In this document: one piece after another, positions 6,086 to 15,283 of the stretch
How positions within the stretch are numbered: the stretch's first letter is position 1
Layout of the letters: every line of letters begins with the position of its first letter
Assembly: GCA_030592225.1 (NCBI GenBank)
Contig: JAUVJT010000005.1
Location: 1 to 26,789 of the forward strand
Direction of reading: 5' to 3'
Length of the DNA stretch: 26,789 nt
DNA from: Candidatus Stahliibacteriota bacterium
GTDB lineage: Bacteria; Hydrothermota; Tepidihabitantia; B3-TA06
Translations under genes and position numbers: made by a program
The notes under the pieces: model-generated
Seen by the model: the letters and a program-made list of their open reading frames with translations, nothing else
The model's database searches: none
What the model was told of the DNA's origin: nothing

Positions 6086-8118
6086 TTACGATTGAAGAAG
6101 AGAAGTTAGGTAAGATATACGACTCACGCATCATCAAGCGGTTGATGAGTTATCTGCAGCGGGATAGTTGGATGCTGGTGGTGGCAGCACTTCTGGGACT
6201 CGTGCTCATGGCCGGGCAGATTGCATTACCGGTTTTAATCCAACGTGCCATTGATTACCACATCGCAGCCAGCGCGAGACTACTTTACCTTACTCCAGAA
6301 CAGGCAACCAAACATACAAAGTTCGTTATGCACGTTGAAGACAGCCTGTATGCCATGCGGCAGGGGTATTTGTCCAAGATAGAACCGAGAAAATATGCCG
6401 ACGAACAGAACTATTACTTAATGAACAGGGCAAAGGCGGAGGAAAAGGATGTTAAGGGATACAGGCAAGCGGGTAAAGACAAGTTGCTTGTACCTTACGA
6501 GGAACTTCCTGAGTTCGAATCAAAGTTGCTTATGTTTCTGAGGAGCGAGGACTGGCAGGGAGTTATACGACTGGGGATACTTTTTTTAGGAATAGTGCTC
6601 ATTAGATTCGTGGCCAGTTTTGCTCAGGTGTTCCTGACAACGGTGGCCGGACAGCGGGCCATGCACCGGCTAAGGATGGGGATATTCAAGCACCTGCAGC
6701 GCCTGCCGGTACAGTTCTTTGACCGCAACCCGGTAGGCAGACTGGTGACCAGGGCGACCAATGACGTGGAGGCCCTGAACGGGTTCTTCTCCGAGGTCGT
6801 CACCAGCTTCTTCTACGACGCGTTCCTGCTTTTGGGACTGGTGATTTACCTGCCCATCTACAACTGGCGTCTGGCCCTGGTGACCTTCGCCATCGTGCCT
6901 CCCATGCTGGTGGCCACCGTGATCTTCCGCCGCAAACTGCGCGACGCGTTCCGCAAGGTCAGGGTGCGTCTGGCAAAAATCAACGCGTTTCTGGCAGAGA
7001 ACCTGTCAGGAATCAAGGTGGTCCAGATGTTTCACCAGGAGCGCAAGCGCCTGGGCAAGTTCAACCAGATAAACGAGAGCCACTTCCGCGCGCGCTTCTC
7101 CCAGATGATGATCTTCGCAGTGTTCCGCCCATTGGTTGACCTGCTTGCGATAACCTCGATGGTCGCAATCATCTGGTTTGGTGCAGGCTGGGTATTCAGC
7201 GGCTTGGTAACCATCGGTCTACTGACCGCGTTCATCTCGTTTGCCGAACGTTTCTTTGAGCCGATTCGTGATTTGACCGAGAAGTTCAACGTTCTGCAGC
7301 AGGCCATGGCCTCAGGCGAACGGGTGTTCATGCTTGTAGATGAAAAGCAGGAAAAATACGAAGGCAAAATCAAACCGGCACGTGTGGAAGGAGCAATTGA
7401 GTTCCGCGACCTGTGGTTTGCATACAACGACGAGGACTGGGTGCTGAAGGACATCAACTTCAAGATTAAACCTGGCGAACGGATTGCGTTCGTGGGCGCC
7501 ACCGGCGCAGGCAAGACTTCAATTATCAACACCTTATGCAGATTCTACGAAACCCAGAAAGGCAAGATTCTGTTGGATGGGATTGATATCAAGGACATAG
7601 ATAAGTCAGCACTGCGCTCCAAGATAGGGATCGTGATGCAGGACGTGTTCCTGTTCCTGGGCGACATCAAAACCAACATCAAGCTGCGCAGCGACATACC
7701 CCGGGAGAAGGTAGAGGAAGCGGCCCGGGTGGCAAATGCGGCGCAGTTTATCTCCAAGCTGCCTGAAGGCTACGATGCCCCGGTGCAGGAGCGAGGGGTG
7801 AACCTCTCGGTAGGAGAACGCCAGCTTATTGCCTTTGCCCGCGCTTTGGCGTTTGATCCCGCCATACTCATACTGGATGAGGCCACCTCGTCGGTGGATA
7901 CCAAAACCGAAGCCTTGATTCAGGACGCCATCCACAAGCTGCTCCAGGGTCGAACCGCGCTCATCATCGCGCACCGGCTCTCGACGGTTAAGGATGCCGA
8001 CCGCATTATCGTGCTCGATCACGGTCACATAGTGGAGGACGGCGATCACACCTCACTCATGGCTCAAAAGGGCGCCTACTACAACCTGTACAAGCTCCAG
8101 TTTGAGCACAATGTATAG
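6082..8118 (+). CDS. ABC exporter subunit with catalytic ATP site (TM288/BmrD-type)
   Basis: 678 residues, partner of the preceding gene and translationally coupled to it through ATGA. The nucleotide-binding domain (about 437-675) has Walker A GATGAGKTS (472-480), Gln520, Walker B Asp599 with the catalytic Glu600, and switch His631. Its signature motif is LSVGER (575-580) instead of LSGGQ. The intact Glu/His of this subunit would pair with the normal signature of its partner, leaving one working composite ATP site. Between TM1 (about 30-55) and TM2 (about 160-180) lies a hydrophilic insertion of about 100 residues, expected outside the membrane, like the extracellular domain of BmrD. No regulator gene adjoins the pair. 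Confidence 0.9.
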   Translation: MITIEEEKLGKIYDSRIIKRLMSYLQRDSWMLVVAALLGLVLMAGQIALPVLIQRAIDYHIAASARLLYLTPEQATKHTKFVMHVEDSLYAMRQGYLSKIEPRKYADEQNYYLMNRAKAEEKDVKGYRQAGKDKLLVPYEELPEFESKLLMFLRSEDWQGVIRLGILFLGIVLIRFVASFAQVFLTTVAGQRAMHRLRMGIFKHLQRLPVQFFDRNPVGRLVTRATNDVEALNGFFSEVVTSFFYDAFLLLGLVIYLPIYNWRLALVTFAIVPPMLVATVIFRRKLRDAFRKVRVRLAKINAFLAENLSGIKVVQMFHQERKRLGKFNQINESHFRARFSQMMIFAVFRPLVDLLAITSMVAIIWFGAGWVFSGLVTIGLLTAFISFAERFFEPIRDLTEKFNVLQQAMASGERVFMLVDEKQEKYEGKIKPARVEGAIEFRDLWFAYNDEDWVLKDINFKIKPGERIAFVGATGAGKTSIINTLCRFYETQKGKILLDGIDIKDIDKSALRSKIGIVMQDVFLFLGDIKTNIKLRSDIPREKVEEAARVANAAQFISKLPEGYDAPVQERGVNLSVGERQLIAFARALAFDPAILILDEATSSVDTKTEALIQDAIHKLLQGRTALIIAHRLSTVKDADRIIVLDHGHIVEDGDHTSLMAQKGAYYNLYKLQFEHNV

Positions 8119-8220
8119 CACCACCAAGATACTTCACACGAGGGGGAGTGCCTGGTCATTGAGTGCCGCCGCTTGTAGTCAAAAATTACCCCCCTACCAC
8201 TCCTGCGGAGCGGCATCTTT

Positions 8221-8262
8221 CCCACTAGACACTAAACGGTAGTGCTTACGCCATCAAGGAGG
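8221..8262. repeat. Dispersed repeat family B, copy 1
   Basis: The segment starting CCCACTAGAC and ending in CGCCATCAAGGAGG matches the reverse complement of 16124-16162 almost exactly, apart from a 6-nt insertion after CCCACTAGAC. Confidence 0.65.
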
Positions 8263-8325
8263 AGGAAATTGGAATACTACCACCTTCAAGAAAAGAAGAT
8301 GCAATGAACGGTTGCTGCCTTTTTT

Positions 8326-8360
8326 CCCTCCCTTGACGGTGTTAGCGCCCCGTCTGGTGT
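8326..8360. repeat. Dispersed repeat family B, diverged copy 2 (inverted)
   Basis: CTTGACGGTGTTAGCGCC-CCGTCTGGTG aligns with the 16124-16162 copy (CTTGATGGCGTAAGCACTA-CCGTCTAGTG) and is inverted with respect to 8221-8262. The two could pair upstream of the radical SAM gene. Confidence 0.45.
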
Positions 8361-8383
8361 CTGCAAAAAACGAGCATAGCAGT

Positions 8384-8411
8384 TTGACTTAACATACAGG
8401 TGAAGTATCAT
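8384..8411 (+). promoter_or_regulatory. Promoter of the radical SAM-RNase G operon, leaderless geometry
   Basis: TTGACT (8384-8389), 16-nt spacer, TATCAT (8406-8411, 5 of 6 to consensus). The -10 box ends 6 nt before ATG 8418, and there is no Shine-Dalgarno at useful spacing. Confidence 0.6.
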
Positions 8412-8417
8412 TCCAGA

Positions 8418-10856
8418 ATGACTTATAGCTGGCAGGATACGTTCGAGAGCCTTTTGCCTCAGGTGCAGCGTCCCATCCGGTATACCGATACCGAGCTTCA
8501 TGCGGTTAAAAACCGCCGCGATGCGAGAGTAAAGATAGCTCTCGTGTTTCCAGACGTTTATGAAATAGGGATGTCCAACTACGGGCTGAAGATCCTCTAC
8601 CACATCATCAACCACATTCCCGGGGCGCGTGCAGAGCGCGCATTCATACCCTGGGTGGATATGCTTGCACTGATGGAGGAAAACAACATCCCCCTGCATA
8701 GCTTGGAGACCCGCACCCCGCTCAAAGAGTTTGACATGGTGGGTATAAGTCTTGAAAGCGAACTCGGCTACACCAACGCCCTGGCCGCGCTGAAGCTGGC
8801 CGGAATAGCGTTGAGGACGGAAGATAGAACCAGCGATGACCCCGTAGTGATTGGCGGCGGTCCGTGCACGGTAAATCCCCTGCCCCTGGAGCCTTTCTTT
8901 GACGCGTTCTTTGTGGGCGATGCCGAGGACGCCGTAAAGGAGATGACTCGGGTACTGCTCGAAACCGGAAATCGCAACGAAAGGCTGGCCGGTCTGGCCG
9001 GGATTGCCGGCGTCTGGGTTCCGGCAATTCACGCTCGAACCAAGGTTATCAAAAGGCGCGTGGTTGATGAACTTCGCCTTGAGGATACACCGGTACAGCA
9101 GATCGTACCCACAGGCAACGTGGAGCACGACCGGTTTGTTATTGAGATTGGCCGGGGATGCCTGCGAGCCTGCCGGTTCTGCCAGGCCGGGTTTAGCAAC
9201 CGTCCGGCCCGATACCGCTCGGTTGAAGATATACTGCATCTGGCCGAGAAGGGCATCGCCGCTTCGGGATGGGAGGAAGTCTCCCTCCTTTCCTTCGCCG
9301 TATCCGACTATCCCGACCTCGATGAGCTGCTTGGCAAGCTTAACGACAGACTGAATGCCACCAAGACAGGCATCTCTCTGCCCAGCTTCAGGGGTGAGGA
9401 TTTCAATGAGGAGATCGGCCGGAGACTAAAACAGATAAAGAAAACCGGCCTGACCTTTGCGCCGGAAACCGCATCTCCGAGACTAAAGCGGGTCATAAAC
9501 AAAGACATCTCCAATCAGGAGATGATCGAAACGGTACAGACTGCAGCCAGACTAGGCTGGCGCCGGGTAAAACTCTACTTCATGGTAGGCCTGCCCGGCG
9601 AGACCCACGAGGATATAGACATGAATATCGAGTTCATACGAGAACTTGCGCGATCTACAAAGGGTCTGGTCATCAACGTACATACCTCAGCGTTCGTTCC
9701 CAAACCGCACACTCCGTTTCAGTGGACGGCATTCGATCAGCTTCCCATGCTGGAAGAGAAAATCTCCAGGATACGTGAGGAAGCCCGGATGCGCCGCGTA
9801 AAGATCAAATGGGCGCGCCCCCAGACGAGTTTTATTGAGGCGGTGCTTGCCCGGGGAGACGAACGACTGGCAAAAGTACTGGAAGGAGTCCTCCAGCGGG
9901 GAGGTTACTTCCAGGAATGGAGCGAACATTTCCAACTTGAACTGTGGAAGCAAAACTTTGACGAGCACGGGATTGATCCTTATCAGTATACCAATTCCAG
10001 GGATTTGGAAGATGAACTGCCGTGGGGATTTATTGATACAGGTATACGCACCGAGTTCCTTCGGGACGAGTACCAAAAAGCCCTTGCAGCCCAGAGCAGG
10101 CAAGATTGTCTTACCGGTCCCTGTTATGCCTGCGGCGCCGATTGCGAATCCCCACCGTCCCGGAATTTGTCCTCAGATACCGTAAAGAAACCTGGCGCCG
10201 GGATTGCCCGTCCCACGGTCAATACACGTTTGCGCACAGCCAATCGAACAGGATTCGGTTACCGGCTCAAGTTCGAGGTTGGTGAAGCCTTTCGCTACGC
10301 AAGTCATCTTAATCTGGTGCGGGTAATCTACCGGTTATTGAGACGGTCCGGACTGCCCCTGGAATATACCGAAGGCTTCTCCCCTCATCCGCGCGTGCGG
10401 TTCAGTTTCCCCAAACCGGTAGGAGTAACCAGCCGCGGCGAGTACGTAGACGTTAATCTGACTGCATCGCCGCAGGGCAAATTGGATGAAATACTGGCCC
10501 CGCACATGCCCGAGGGACTGGCTTTGTCCAGCTACCGGATGCTGCCGCCGGGCACCCCTGCCATTACCAAGGCCGCTGACATACTGCACTACGAGGTTAC
10601 CCCATTACCCCTGGGAACCTCAGACGAGCTGGCCAACCGTGCACGGGCGGATGAAAACATACATAACGTAAGTTCGGCAAACGGTCGTCTGAACCTGTTC
10701 CTTGACAATGCACAGCGAGCAAAGTTGTGGAATGCTCTCGCTCTTCTTTACGAAACAACATCTAACGAAGCGCGTGCTCTCACGGTTGAACGTGTAGATG
10801 CATACATACGCAGAGGCGCGCGTCTGATTACACCACTCGAGGAGAGTTATCGATGA
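8418..10856 (+). CDS. Fused B12-binding-like/radical SAM protein with C-terminal DUF2344
   Basis: 812 residues, matching the TIGR03960-plus-TIGR03936 fusion architecture. The N-terminal part (about 30-190) resembles a cobalamin-binding-like domain. The radical SAM core has the CxxxCxxC cluster motif at Cys248, Cys252 and Cys255. A Cys-rich segment with C-Y-A-C-G-A-D-C spacing lies near residue 570. The C-terminal DUF2344 domain (about 610-800) has RYASHLNLVRVIYR and EYTEGFSPHPR. The reaction is unknown. In many phyla this gene precedes RNase E/G, as here, where the two overlap by ATGA. GTG 8400 could extend it by 6 residues, but the -10 box TATCAT lies inside that extension, so ATG 8418 is preferred. 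Confidence 0.88.
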   Translation: MTYSWQDTFESLLPQVQRPIRYTDTELHAVKNRRDARVKIALVFPDVYEIGMSNYGLKILYHIINHIPGARAERAFIPWVDMLALMEENNIPLHSLETRTPLKEFDMVGISLESELGYTNALAALKLAGIALRTEDRTSDDPVVIGGGPCTVNPLPLEPFFDAFFVGDAEDAVKEMTRVLLETGNRNERLAGLAGIAGVWVPAIHARTKVIKRRVVDELRLEDTPVQQIVPTGNVEHDRFVIEIGRGCLRACRFCQAGFSNRPARYRSVEDILHLAEKGIAASGWEEVSLLSFAVSDYPDLDELLGKLNDRLNATKTGISLPSFRGEDFNEEIGRRLKQIKKTGLTFAPETASPRLKRVINKDISNQEMIETVQTAARLGWRRVKLYFMVGLPGETHEDIDMNIEFIRELARSTKGLVINVHTSAFVPKPHTPFQWTAFDQLPMLEEKISRIREEARMRRVKIKWARPQTSFIEAVLARGDERLAKVLEGVLQRGGYFQEWSEHFQLELWKQNFDEHGIDPYQYTNSRDLEDELPWGFIDTGIRTEFLRDEYQKALAAQSRQDCLTGPCYACGADCESPPSRNLSSDTVKKPGAGIARPTVNTRLRTANRTGFGYRLKFEVGEAFRYASHLNLVRVIYRLLRRSGLPLEYTEGFSPHPRVRFSFPKPVGVTSRGEYVDVNLTASPQGKLDEILAPHMPEGLALSSYRMLPPGTPAITKAADILHYEVTPLPLGTSDELANRARADENIHNVSSANGRLNLFLDNAQRAKLWNALALLYETTSNEARALTVERVDAYIRRGARLITPLEESYR

Positions 10857-12391
10857 AAAGAGAAATACTAATAAACGTAGGGCACTTTGAGATGCGTACC
10901 GCAGTGCTTACGGATGGAAAACTCGTAGAGTTTTATTCCGAAAGGCCCGATTGTAAAAACCTGGTGGGACGAATATACAAAGGCAGGGTCGAGAACGTGG
11001 TTCCCGGCCTGGCCGGTGCGTTCGTCAACATAAATCTATCCAAGAACGGGTTTTTGCCATTGTCCGATATCCCTGACAAGGCTCTATCGGAAATGTACGA
11101 CTCGGAAGTGGACGAGGAAGGCGCAGAGAAAATATCCCGGGGGCGAAAACTGGACTTAAAACCCGGCCAGGAAATACTGGTGCAGGTAGTCAAGGAGCCT
11201 TTAGGCAAGAAAGGCGCACGGCTTTCATCGTACGCATTCCTGCCCGGACGCTACCTGGTGCTTACCCCTTCCATAAACCACATAGGCGTTTCAAGACGCA
11301 TAAGAGACCGAAGTGAACGCGGGAGACTGCGTTCTATCGCCTCGAAGCTCAAGCAAGGAAAGATGGGGCTCATTGTCCGTACCGCCACCGAGAAAGTGCC
11401 TGAGGCCGACATAAGGCTTGATTTCGACAACCTGATAAACATGTGGAACTCCTTATCCAAGCGGGCGTCGCAGGAGCGGGCGCCTGCTTTGGTTTACGAA
11501 GAACCTTTAGTGTCTCTCAAGCTGGTGCGCGATCAATTCACCCGGGGAGTAGCCAACGTCATTGTAGACTCCAGAAAGGAGTATGAGAACATCCTGCGTT
11601 ACCTTCGAAGAAACGCACCCAAACTGCGTTCTCGGGTCAGGCTTTATTCAGAGAACCTACCTGTCTTCGAACGCTTCGGGGTCGAGGATCAGCTAAAGAG
11701 CATCTTCGAGCGCAAGATATGGCTCAAAAGCGGCGGGTACATCGCCATAGATCATACCGAGGCGATGGTGGCGATAGACGTGAACACCGGTCGATTCTCA
11801 GGCGAGGAACGCCCGGAGAACCTCATCTTCCACACCAACATGGAGGCAGCCCGCGAGATTGCCCATCAGATACGCCTGCGCGACCTTTCAGGCCTGCTGG
11901 TCATAGACTTTATCGATATGCACCGCAGGGAACACATGTCCATGGTGCTGAAAGAACTGAAAAAATACCTGAGGGAAGACAAAGCCAACACCGATTACAC
12001 CGGATTCAGCCGGTTTGGACTGATCGAGATAACCCGGGAGCGCAAAAGGCCGGGCCTTTTCGTGCACCTCACTGAGGAGTGTTCCGTATGTCACGGCCTG
12101 GGAAGAATACCCTCGAAGGAATACATTCTTTCGGAGATAGAAAGGCTTCTGCAGCAGCATTCGGACGAATTCAAAGGACACTCGATACTCATCAAGGCCG
12201 AGCCTCGCATCGCGGACTTCCTCTCGGTGCAGCGTTTTGAAGAGCTGGCCGACTGGGCGCGCACCTACAACGTAGCAGTGGAAGTCAAAGCCGACATCTA
12301 CGCGCTGGGCGGGGAGTACAGTCTCATACTGACCGATACCAACGAGATTCTGTTCAAGCGCGAAGCGAATCGTATAATCGGCAAAGGATAG
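10853..12391 (+). CDS. rng: Ribonuclease G/E
   Basis: 512 residues, RNase G length, without the long C-terminal scaffold of RNase E. An S1-like RNA-binding region (about 36-125) begins with VGRIYKGRVENVVPG. The catalytic region carries the metal-binding Asp309 in AMVAIDVNTG and Asp352 in LLVIDFIDM, corresponding to Asp303 and Asp346 of E. coli RNase E. Cys410 and Cys413 (C-S-V-C-H-G-L-G) form the zinc link for dimer pairing. The enzyme cuts single-stranded, 5'-monophosphorylated RNA in rRNA maturation and mRNA decay. It overlaps the radical SAM gene by 4 nt and is followed by a strong terminator. The rplU/rpmA genes that often come next are absent. Confidence 0.95.
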   Translation: MKREILINVGHFEMRTAVLTDGKLVEFYSERPDCKNLVGRIYKGRVENVVPGLAGAFVNINLSKNGFLPLSDIPDKALSEMYDSEVDEEGAEKISRGRKLDLKPGQEILVQVVKEPLGKKGARLSSYAFLPGRYLVLTPSINHIGVSRRIRDRSERGRLRSIASKLKQGKMGLIVRTATEKVPEADIRLDFDNLINMWNSLSKRASQERAPALVYEEPLVSLKLVRDQFTRGVANVIVDSRKEYENILRYLRRNAPKLRSRVRLYSENLPVFERFGVEDQLKSIFERKIWLKSGGYIAIDHTEAMVAIDVNTGRFSGEERPENLIFHTNMEAAREIAHQIRLRDLSGLLVIDFIDMHRREHMSMVLKELKKYLREDKANTDYTGFSRFGLIEITRERKRPGLFVHLTEECSVCHGLGRIPSKEYILSEIERLLQQHSDEFKGHSILIKAEPRIADFLSVQRFEELADWARTYNVAVEVKADIYALGGEYSLILTDTNEILFKREANRIIGKG

Positions 12392-12408
12392 TACGCCTTA
12401 CGGATTTC

Positions 12409-12446
12409 TATAGACCCCACGTGACTGCGTGGGGTCTATAATTCTT
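12409..12446 (+). terminator. Terminator after RNase G
   Basis: A perfect 13-bp stem (TATAGACCCCACG, loop TGACTG, CGTGGGGTCTATA; 12409-12440) is followed by a short ATTCTT tract. It lies 18 nt after the RNase G stop. Confidence 0.75.
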
Positions 12447-12757
12447 GCAACCCCAACAGATGCAAAGACTTAATCTGATTACTGCGTCCCTGCCCTGTCG
12501 GTATGTCTTAAATCGTGGCAGAACATTGGCCAGGGGTGTCGGCAAGTCATTTCTCGCCATCCACGAGAAACCCCGTCAAACCAGCCGCAACCGATGTCTT
12601 AGTGGTAGACCAACGTCTATCGAGCATACCATGTTTTTTTTACAGATCATTCTTCCCTCCTTTCGAGGTTTATCTCGCTCCCTTTGCTCTCGCTTACGCT
12701 AAAAGGGCAGTTGATTTCTAATACGCCTTCCCCAAACACTGTCAAGGGGTATCTATC
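12447..12757. other. Gap without recognisable gene
   Basis: About 310 bp with no convincing ORF: two overlapping + strand ORFs of 85 and 68 codons (12445 and 12515) lack ribosome sites and protein-like composition. It contains an 8-nt T run near 12632. I recognise neither an RNA gene nor a repeat that matches elsewhere in the window. Confidence 0.5.
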
Positions 12758-12785
12758 TTGACATTACAATCACGCGGCGTAAGAT
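12758..12785 (+). promoter_or_regulatory. Promoter of the fumarase alpha gene
   Basis: TTGACA (12758-12763), 16-nt spacer, TAAGAT (12780-12785). The predicted start near 12792 gives a leader of about 50 nt carrying AAGGAGG before ATG 12842. This shows that the in-frame TTG at 12758 is part of the -35 box and not a start codon. Confidence 0.6.
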
Positions 12786-12841
12786 TAACAAATGATTTGC
12801 CCCTTGAACTTTCCGGGAATCATAACTTTAAGGAGGAATTG

Positions 12842-13687
12842 ATGCGCGAGTTCGACGTAAGTGACGTAATTGAGCCTGTTAAAACTTTATGCATCGAGGC
12901 CAACACCATTTTGCCCGATGACGTTAAGCAGAAGTTATTGGACGCCAAGGAAGCCGAGGAATCACCGGTAGGCAAAGAGATACTTGCCCAGATAGAGGAA
13001 AACATCGAAATCTCGGCAGCCGAGAAGCTGCCCCTGTGTCAGGACACCGGTTTTGCGGTGCTGTTCGTGGAGATCGGCCAGGACGTGCACCTGGTGGGTG
13101 GAGACATAAGAGAGGCGCTTAACGAAGGCGTGCGTCAGGGCTACAAAGACGGGTATCTGCGCAAGTCAATCGTGGACGACCCCGCGATTGAGAGGGTCAA
13201 CACCAAGGACAACACCCCGGCCATTATCCACTGGGACATCGTGCCCGGCGATAAGGTGAAGATTACCATCGCGCCCAAGGGCGGCGGCTCGGAGAACATG
13301 AGCACGGTTAAAATGATGAAGCCTGCCGACGGCATCGACGGCATAAAGGATTTCGTGGTCGAATGGGTTCGCAATGCCGGCGGCAACCCCTGCCCTCCGG
13401 TGGTGGTCGGCGTAGGCATCGGCGGCACGTTCGAGCACGTGGCCTATCTTGCCAAGTCCTCGCTTCTGCGCGACATAGGTTCTGTCAGCCCCAATCCCAA
13501 GTTTGCCGAGGCTGAAAAGGACATCCTGGAAAAAATCAACGCCACCGGTGTCGGTCCCATGGGGCTTGGCGGCAAGACCACCGCACTTGCTGTTTTCATC
13601 GAGACCCATCCCTGCCACATCGCATCCATGCCAGTGGCCGTAAACATAAACTGCCACGCGGCCCGGCACAAGTCGGTGGTATTATAG
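12842..13687 (+). CDS. Class I fumarate hydratase, alpha subunit (or related tartrate dehydratase)
   Basis: 281 residues, the N-terminal half of the two-subunit oxygen-sensitive 4Fe-4S fumarase that interconverts fumarate and malate. Cluster cysteines are visible as Cys66 (PLCQDTG), Cys184 (NPCPP) and Cys271 (INCHAARH). The glycine-rich core segments GGGSENMS (147-154) and GVGIGGTFE (190-198) are conserved. The start is ATG 12842, with AAGGAGG about 6 nt upstream; an in-frame TTG at 12758 would add 28 unlikely residues and overlaps the promoter. The beta subunit is encoded separately at 16383, after ackA and a membrane protein gene. Sequence alone does not exclude L-tartrate dehydratase, but the metabolic neighbours favour fumarase. 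Confidence 0.92.
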   Translation: MREFDVSDVIEPVKTLCIEANTILPDDVKQKLLDAKEAEESPVGKEILAQIEENIEISAAEKLPLCQDTGFAVLFVEIGQDVHLVGGDIREALNEGVRQGYKDGYLRKSIVDDPAIERVNTKDNTPAIIHWDIVPGDKVKITIAPKGGGSENMSTVKMMKPADGIDGIKDFVVEWVRNAGGNPCPPVVVGVGIGGTFEHVAYLAKSSLLRDIGSVSPNPKFAEAEKDILEKINATGVGPMGLGGKTTALAVFIETHPCHIASMPVAVNINCHAARHKSVVL

Positions 13688-13693
13688 CAAGAA

Positions 13694-13853
13694 GGCTGTC
13701 CGAGAACGGCTTAAAAACCACAGATGACACAGATTTACACGGATTAGGATGAATTTAATGACAGAAGAGGACGAAACACTGTATCGGCAAGTGCTGTAAG
13801 TGCGTGTGTTACCCTCAGATTCTTGTTTCCTCTCTGTGTAACCTGTGGTTTAA
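13694..13853. repeat. Intergenic repeat with inverted CCACAG ends (family E, copy 1)
   Basis: GGCTGTCCGAGA (13694-13705) and AAACCACAGAT (13715-13725) recur in the same order at 22629 and 22682. AAACCACAG (13715-13723) is mirrored by CTGTGGTTT (13843-13851), so the segment can fold back on itself. It enclosed or replaced something small; see the 16-codon ORF inside. Confidence 0.6.
13749..13799 (+). pseudogene. 16-codon ORF inside the CCACAG repeat, possible gene remnant
   Basis: ATG 13749 opens a 16-residue frame (MNLMTEEDETLYRQVL) ending in TAA. Its composition resembles the N-terminus of small GxxExxY-type proteins, which often occur next to such CCACAG repeats. That link is recalled and not tested. 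It could equally be chance. Confidence 0.2.
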
Positions 13854-13877
13854 TTAATCTGTAGAATAAAGGAAAAA

Positions 13878-15182
13878 ATGAAAATTCTGGTCTTAAACTG
13901 CGGCTCCTCGTCTGTCAAGTACATGCTTTACAGATGGGGCATCAGGCGGCCGCTGGCATCAGGCGTGGTGGAACGGCTTGGGCTTGAAGGTACGTTCATC
14001 AAACACAAGGTTCCGGGACGCGAAATCCATCAAGTCACCATCCCATGTTCTTCCCATAAGGAAGTTGCCGCTTTTATCATCCAGACCCTTACCGATCCAA
14101 AGACAGGTGTAATCAAGGAGCCTTCCGAGATAGAGGCGTGCGGCCACCGGGTGGTGCACGGCGGCGAGAAGTTTTCTTCCTCGGTGCTGATTACTCCCGA
14201 TGTGCTGGAGACCTTCCGTGAACTGGCCGACCTCGCTCCGCTCCATAACCCACCGAATGTTATGGGTATAGAAGCGGCGCAGGAACATCTGCCAAATATC
14301 CCGCACGTGGCGGTGATGGACACCAGCTTCCATCAGACCATGCCTCCGGCTTCCTACATCTACGCCGTGCCCTTTGAATGGTATCTGAATTACAAGGTGC
14401 GCCGCTACGGATTCCACGGAACCTCGCACCTTTACGTATCCAAGCGAGCGGCGGTTATGCTTGGCAAGAAACCCGATGAAGTCAACCTCATCACCTGTCA
14501 CATCGGCAACGGGGTGAGCTTTACCGCCATCAAGAAAGGCAAGAGTTTTGATCATTCCATGGGATTGACCCCGCTTGAAGGTCTGGTGATGGGCACCCGG
14601 TCAGGTGATCTTGACCCGGCCATCATTGACTACATCGCGAACAAGGAAAAGCTCACCTGCCATCAGGTTATCAACTTCCTCAACAAAAAGAGCGGCATAC
14701 TGGGCATATCCGGTAAGTACGTGGACCGCCGCGACATGCACCAAGCCATGGATGAAGGCGACGAGCGGGCGTGGCTTGCGTTCCGCATCGAGTGCCAACG
14801 GGCCAAGAAATACCTGGGCGCGTACATGGCCGCCCTGGGCCATACCGACGCGATAGTGTTTACCGCAGGCGTGGGCGAGCGCGGCTGGGAGATGCGCGAG
14901 GAGGTTTGCTCCGATCTTGAAGAGTTGGGCGTCAAGATAGACGCCGAGCGTAACCGGAACGCTGTAACCCGCAACCATGAGTCGGTTATATCAACTGACG
15001 ACTCGCCCATCAAGATATTCGTCATCCCCACCGACGAGGAGCTGGTGTTCGTAGAGGACGTAGTTGCGATACTTAAGGGGCACTACGGCAAAGAAGACTT
15101 CCATTACTCGTTCGAGGACCCTGCCTACGTCAACGAACTGCGCGAAGAGGCGTACCAGCGCGAGATAGAGGAACAGGGCTGA
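13878..15182 (+). CDS. ackA: Acetate kinase
   Basis: 434 residues. It reversibly transfers phosphate between acetyl phosphate and ADP, giving ATP and acetate in fermentation. Catalytic residues fall at the same numbers as in the Methanosarcina enzyme: Asn7 (NCGSSS), Arg91 (GHRVVHGG), Asp148 (VMDTSFH), His180 (RYGFHGTSH), Arg241 (MGTRSGDLDP); the late Glu is in PTDEELV (385-390). After about residue 395 there is a charged tail of some 35-40 residues that typical acetate kinases lack. AAAGGA lies 4 nt before the ATG. No pta gene is beside it. It lies between the two fumarase subunit genes on the same strand. Confidence 0.97.
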   Translation: MKILVLNCGSSSVKYMLYRWGIRRPLASGVVERLGLEGTFIKHKVPGREIHQVTIPCSSHKEVAAFIIQTLTDPKTGVIKEPSEIEACGHRVVHGGEKFSSSVLITPDVLETFRELADLAPLHNPPNVMGIEAAQEHLPNIPHVAVMDTSFHQTMPPASYIYAVPFEWYLNYKVRRYGFHGTSHLYVSKRAAVMLGKKPDEVNLITCHIGNGVSFTAIKKGKSFDHSMGLTPLEGLVMGTRSGDLDPAIIDYIANKEKLTCHQVINFLNKKSGILGISGKYVDRRDMHQAMDEGDERAWLAFRIECQRAKKYLGAYMAALGHTDAIVFTAGVGERGWEMREEVCSDLEELGVKIDAERNRNAVTRNHESVISTDDSPIKIFVIPTDEELVFVEDVVAILKGHYGKEDFHYSFEDPAYVNELREEAYQREIEEQG

Positions 15183-15283
15183 CGCCCTGATTTCAAATAT
15201 CAAATATCAAAAGTCAAATTTATAAAAATAAGCTGGTCAAAAGGTGGTCAAAAGGTGGACAAGGGGGCGGGGCGGCTGCGCCG

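Noticed and set aside
8286..9239. 317-codon minus-strand ORF
   Set aside because: It lies antisense to the radical SAM gene, has no family features, and shows the composition expected of a shadow frame.
12758..12841. 28-residue N-terminal extension of fumarase alpha from TTG 12758
   Set aside because: The TTG is the first base of a TTGACA -35 box with a -10 box 16 nt later, and AAGGAGG marks ATG 12842.
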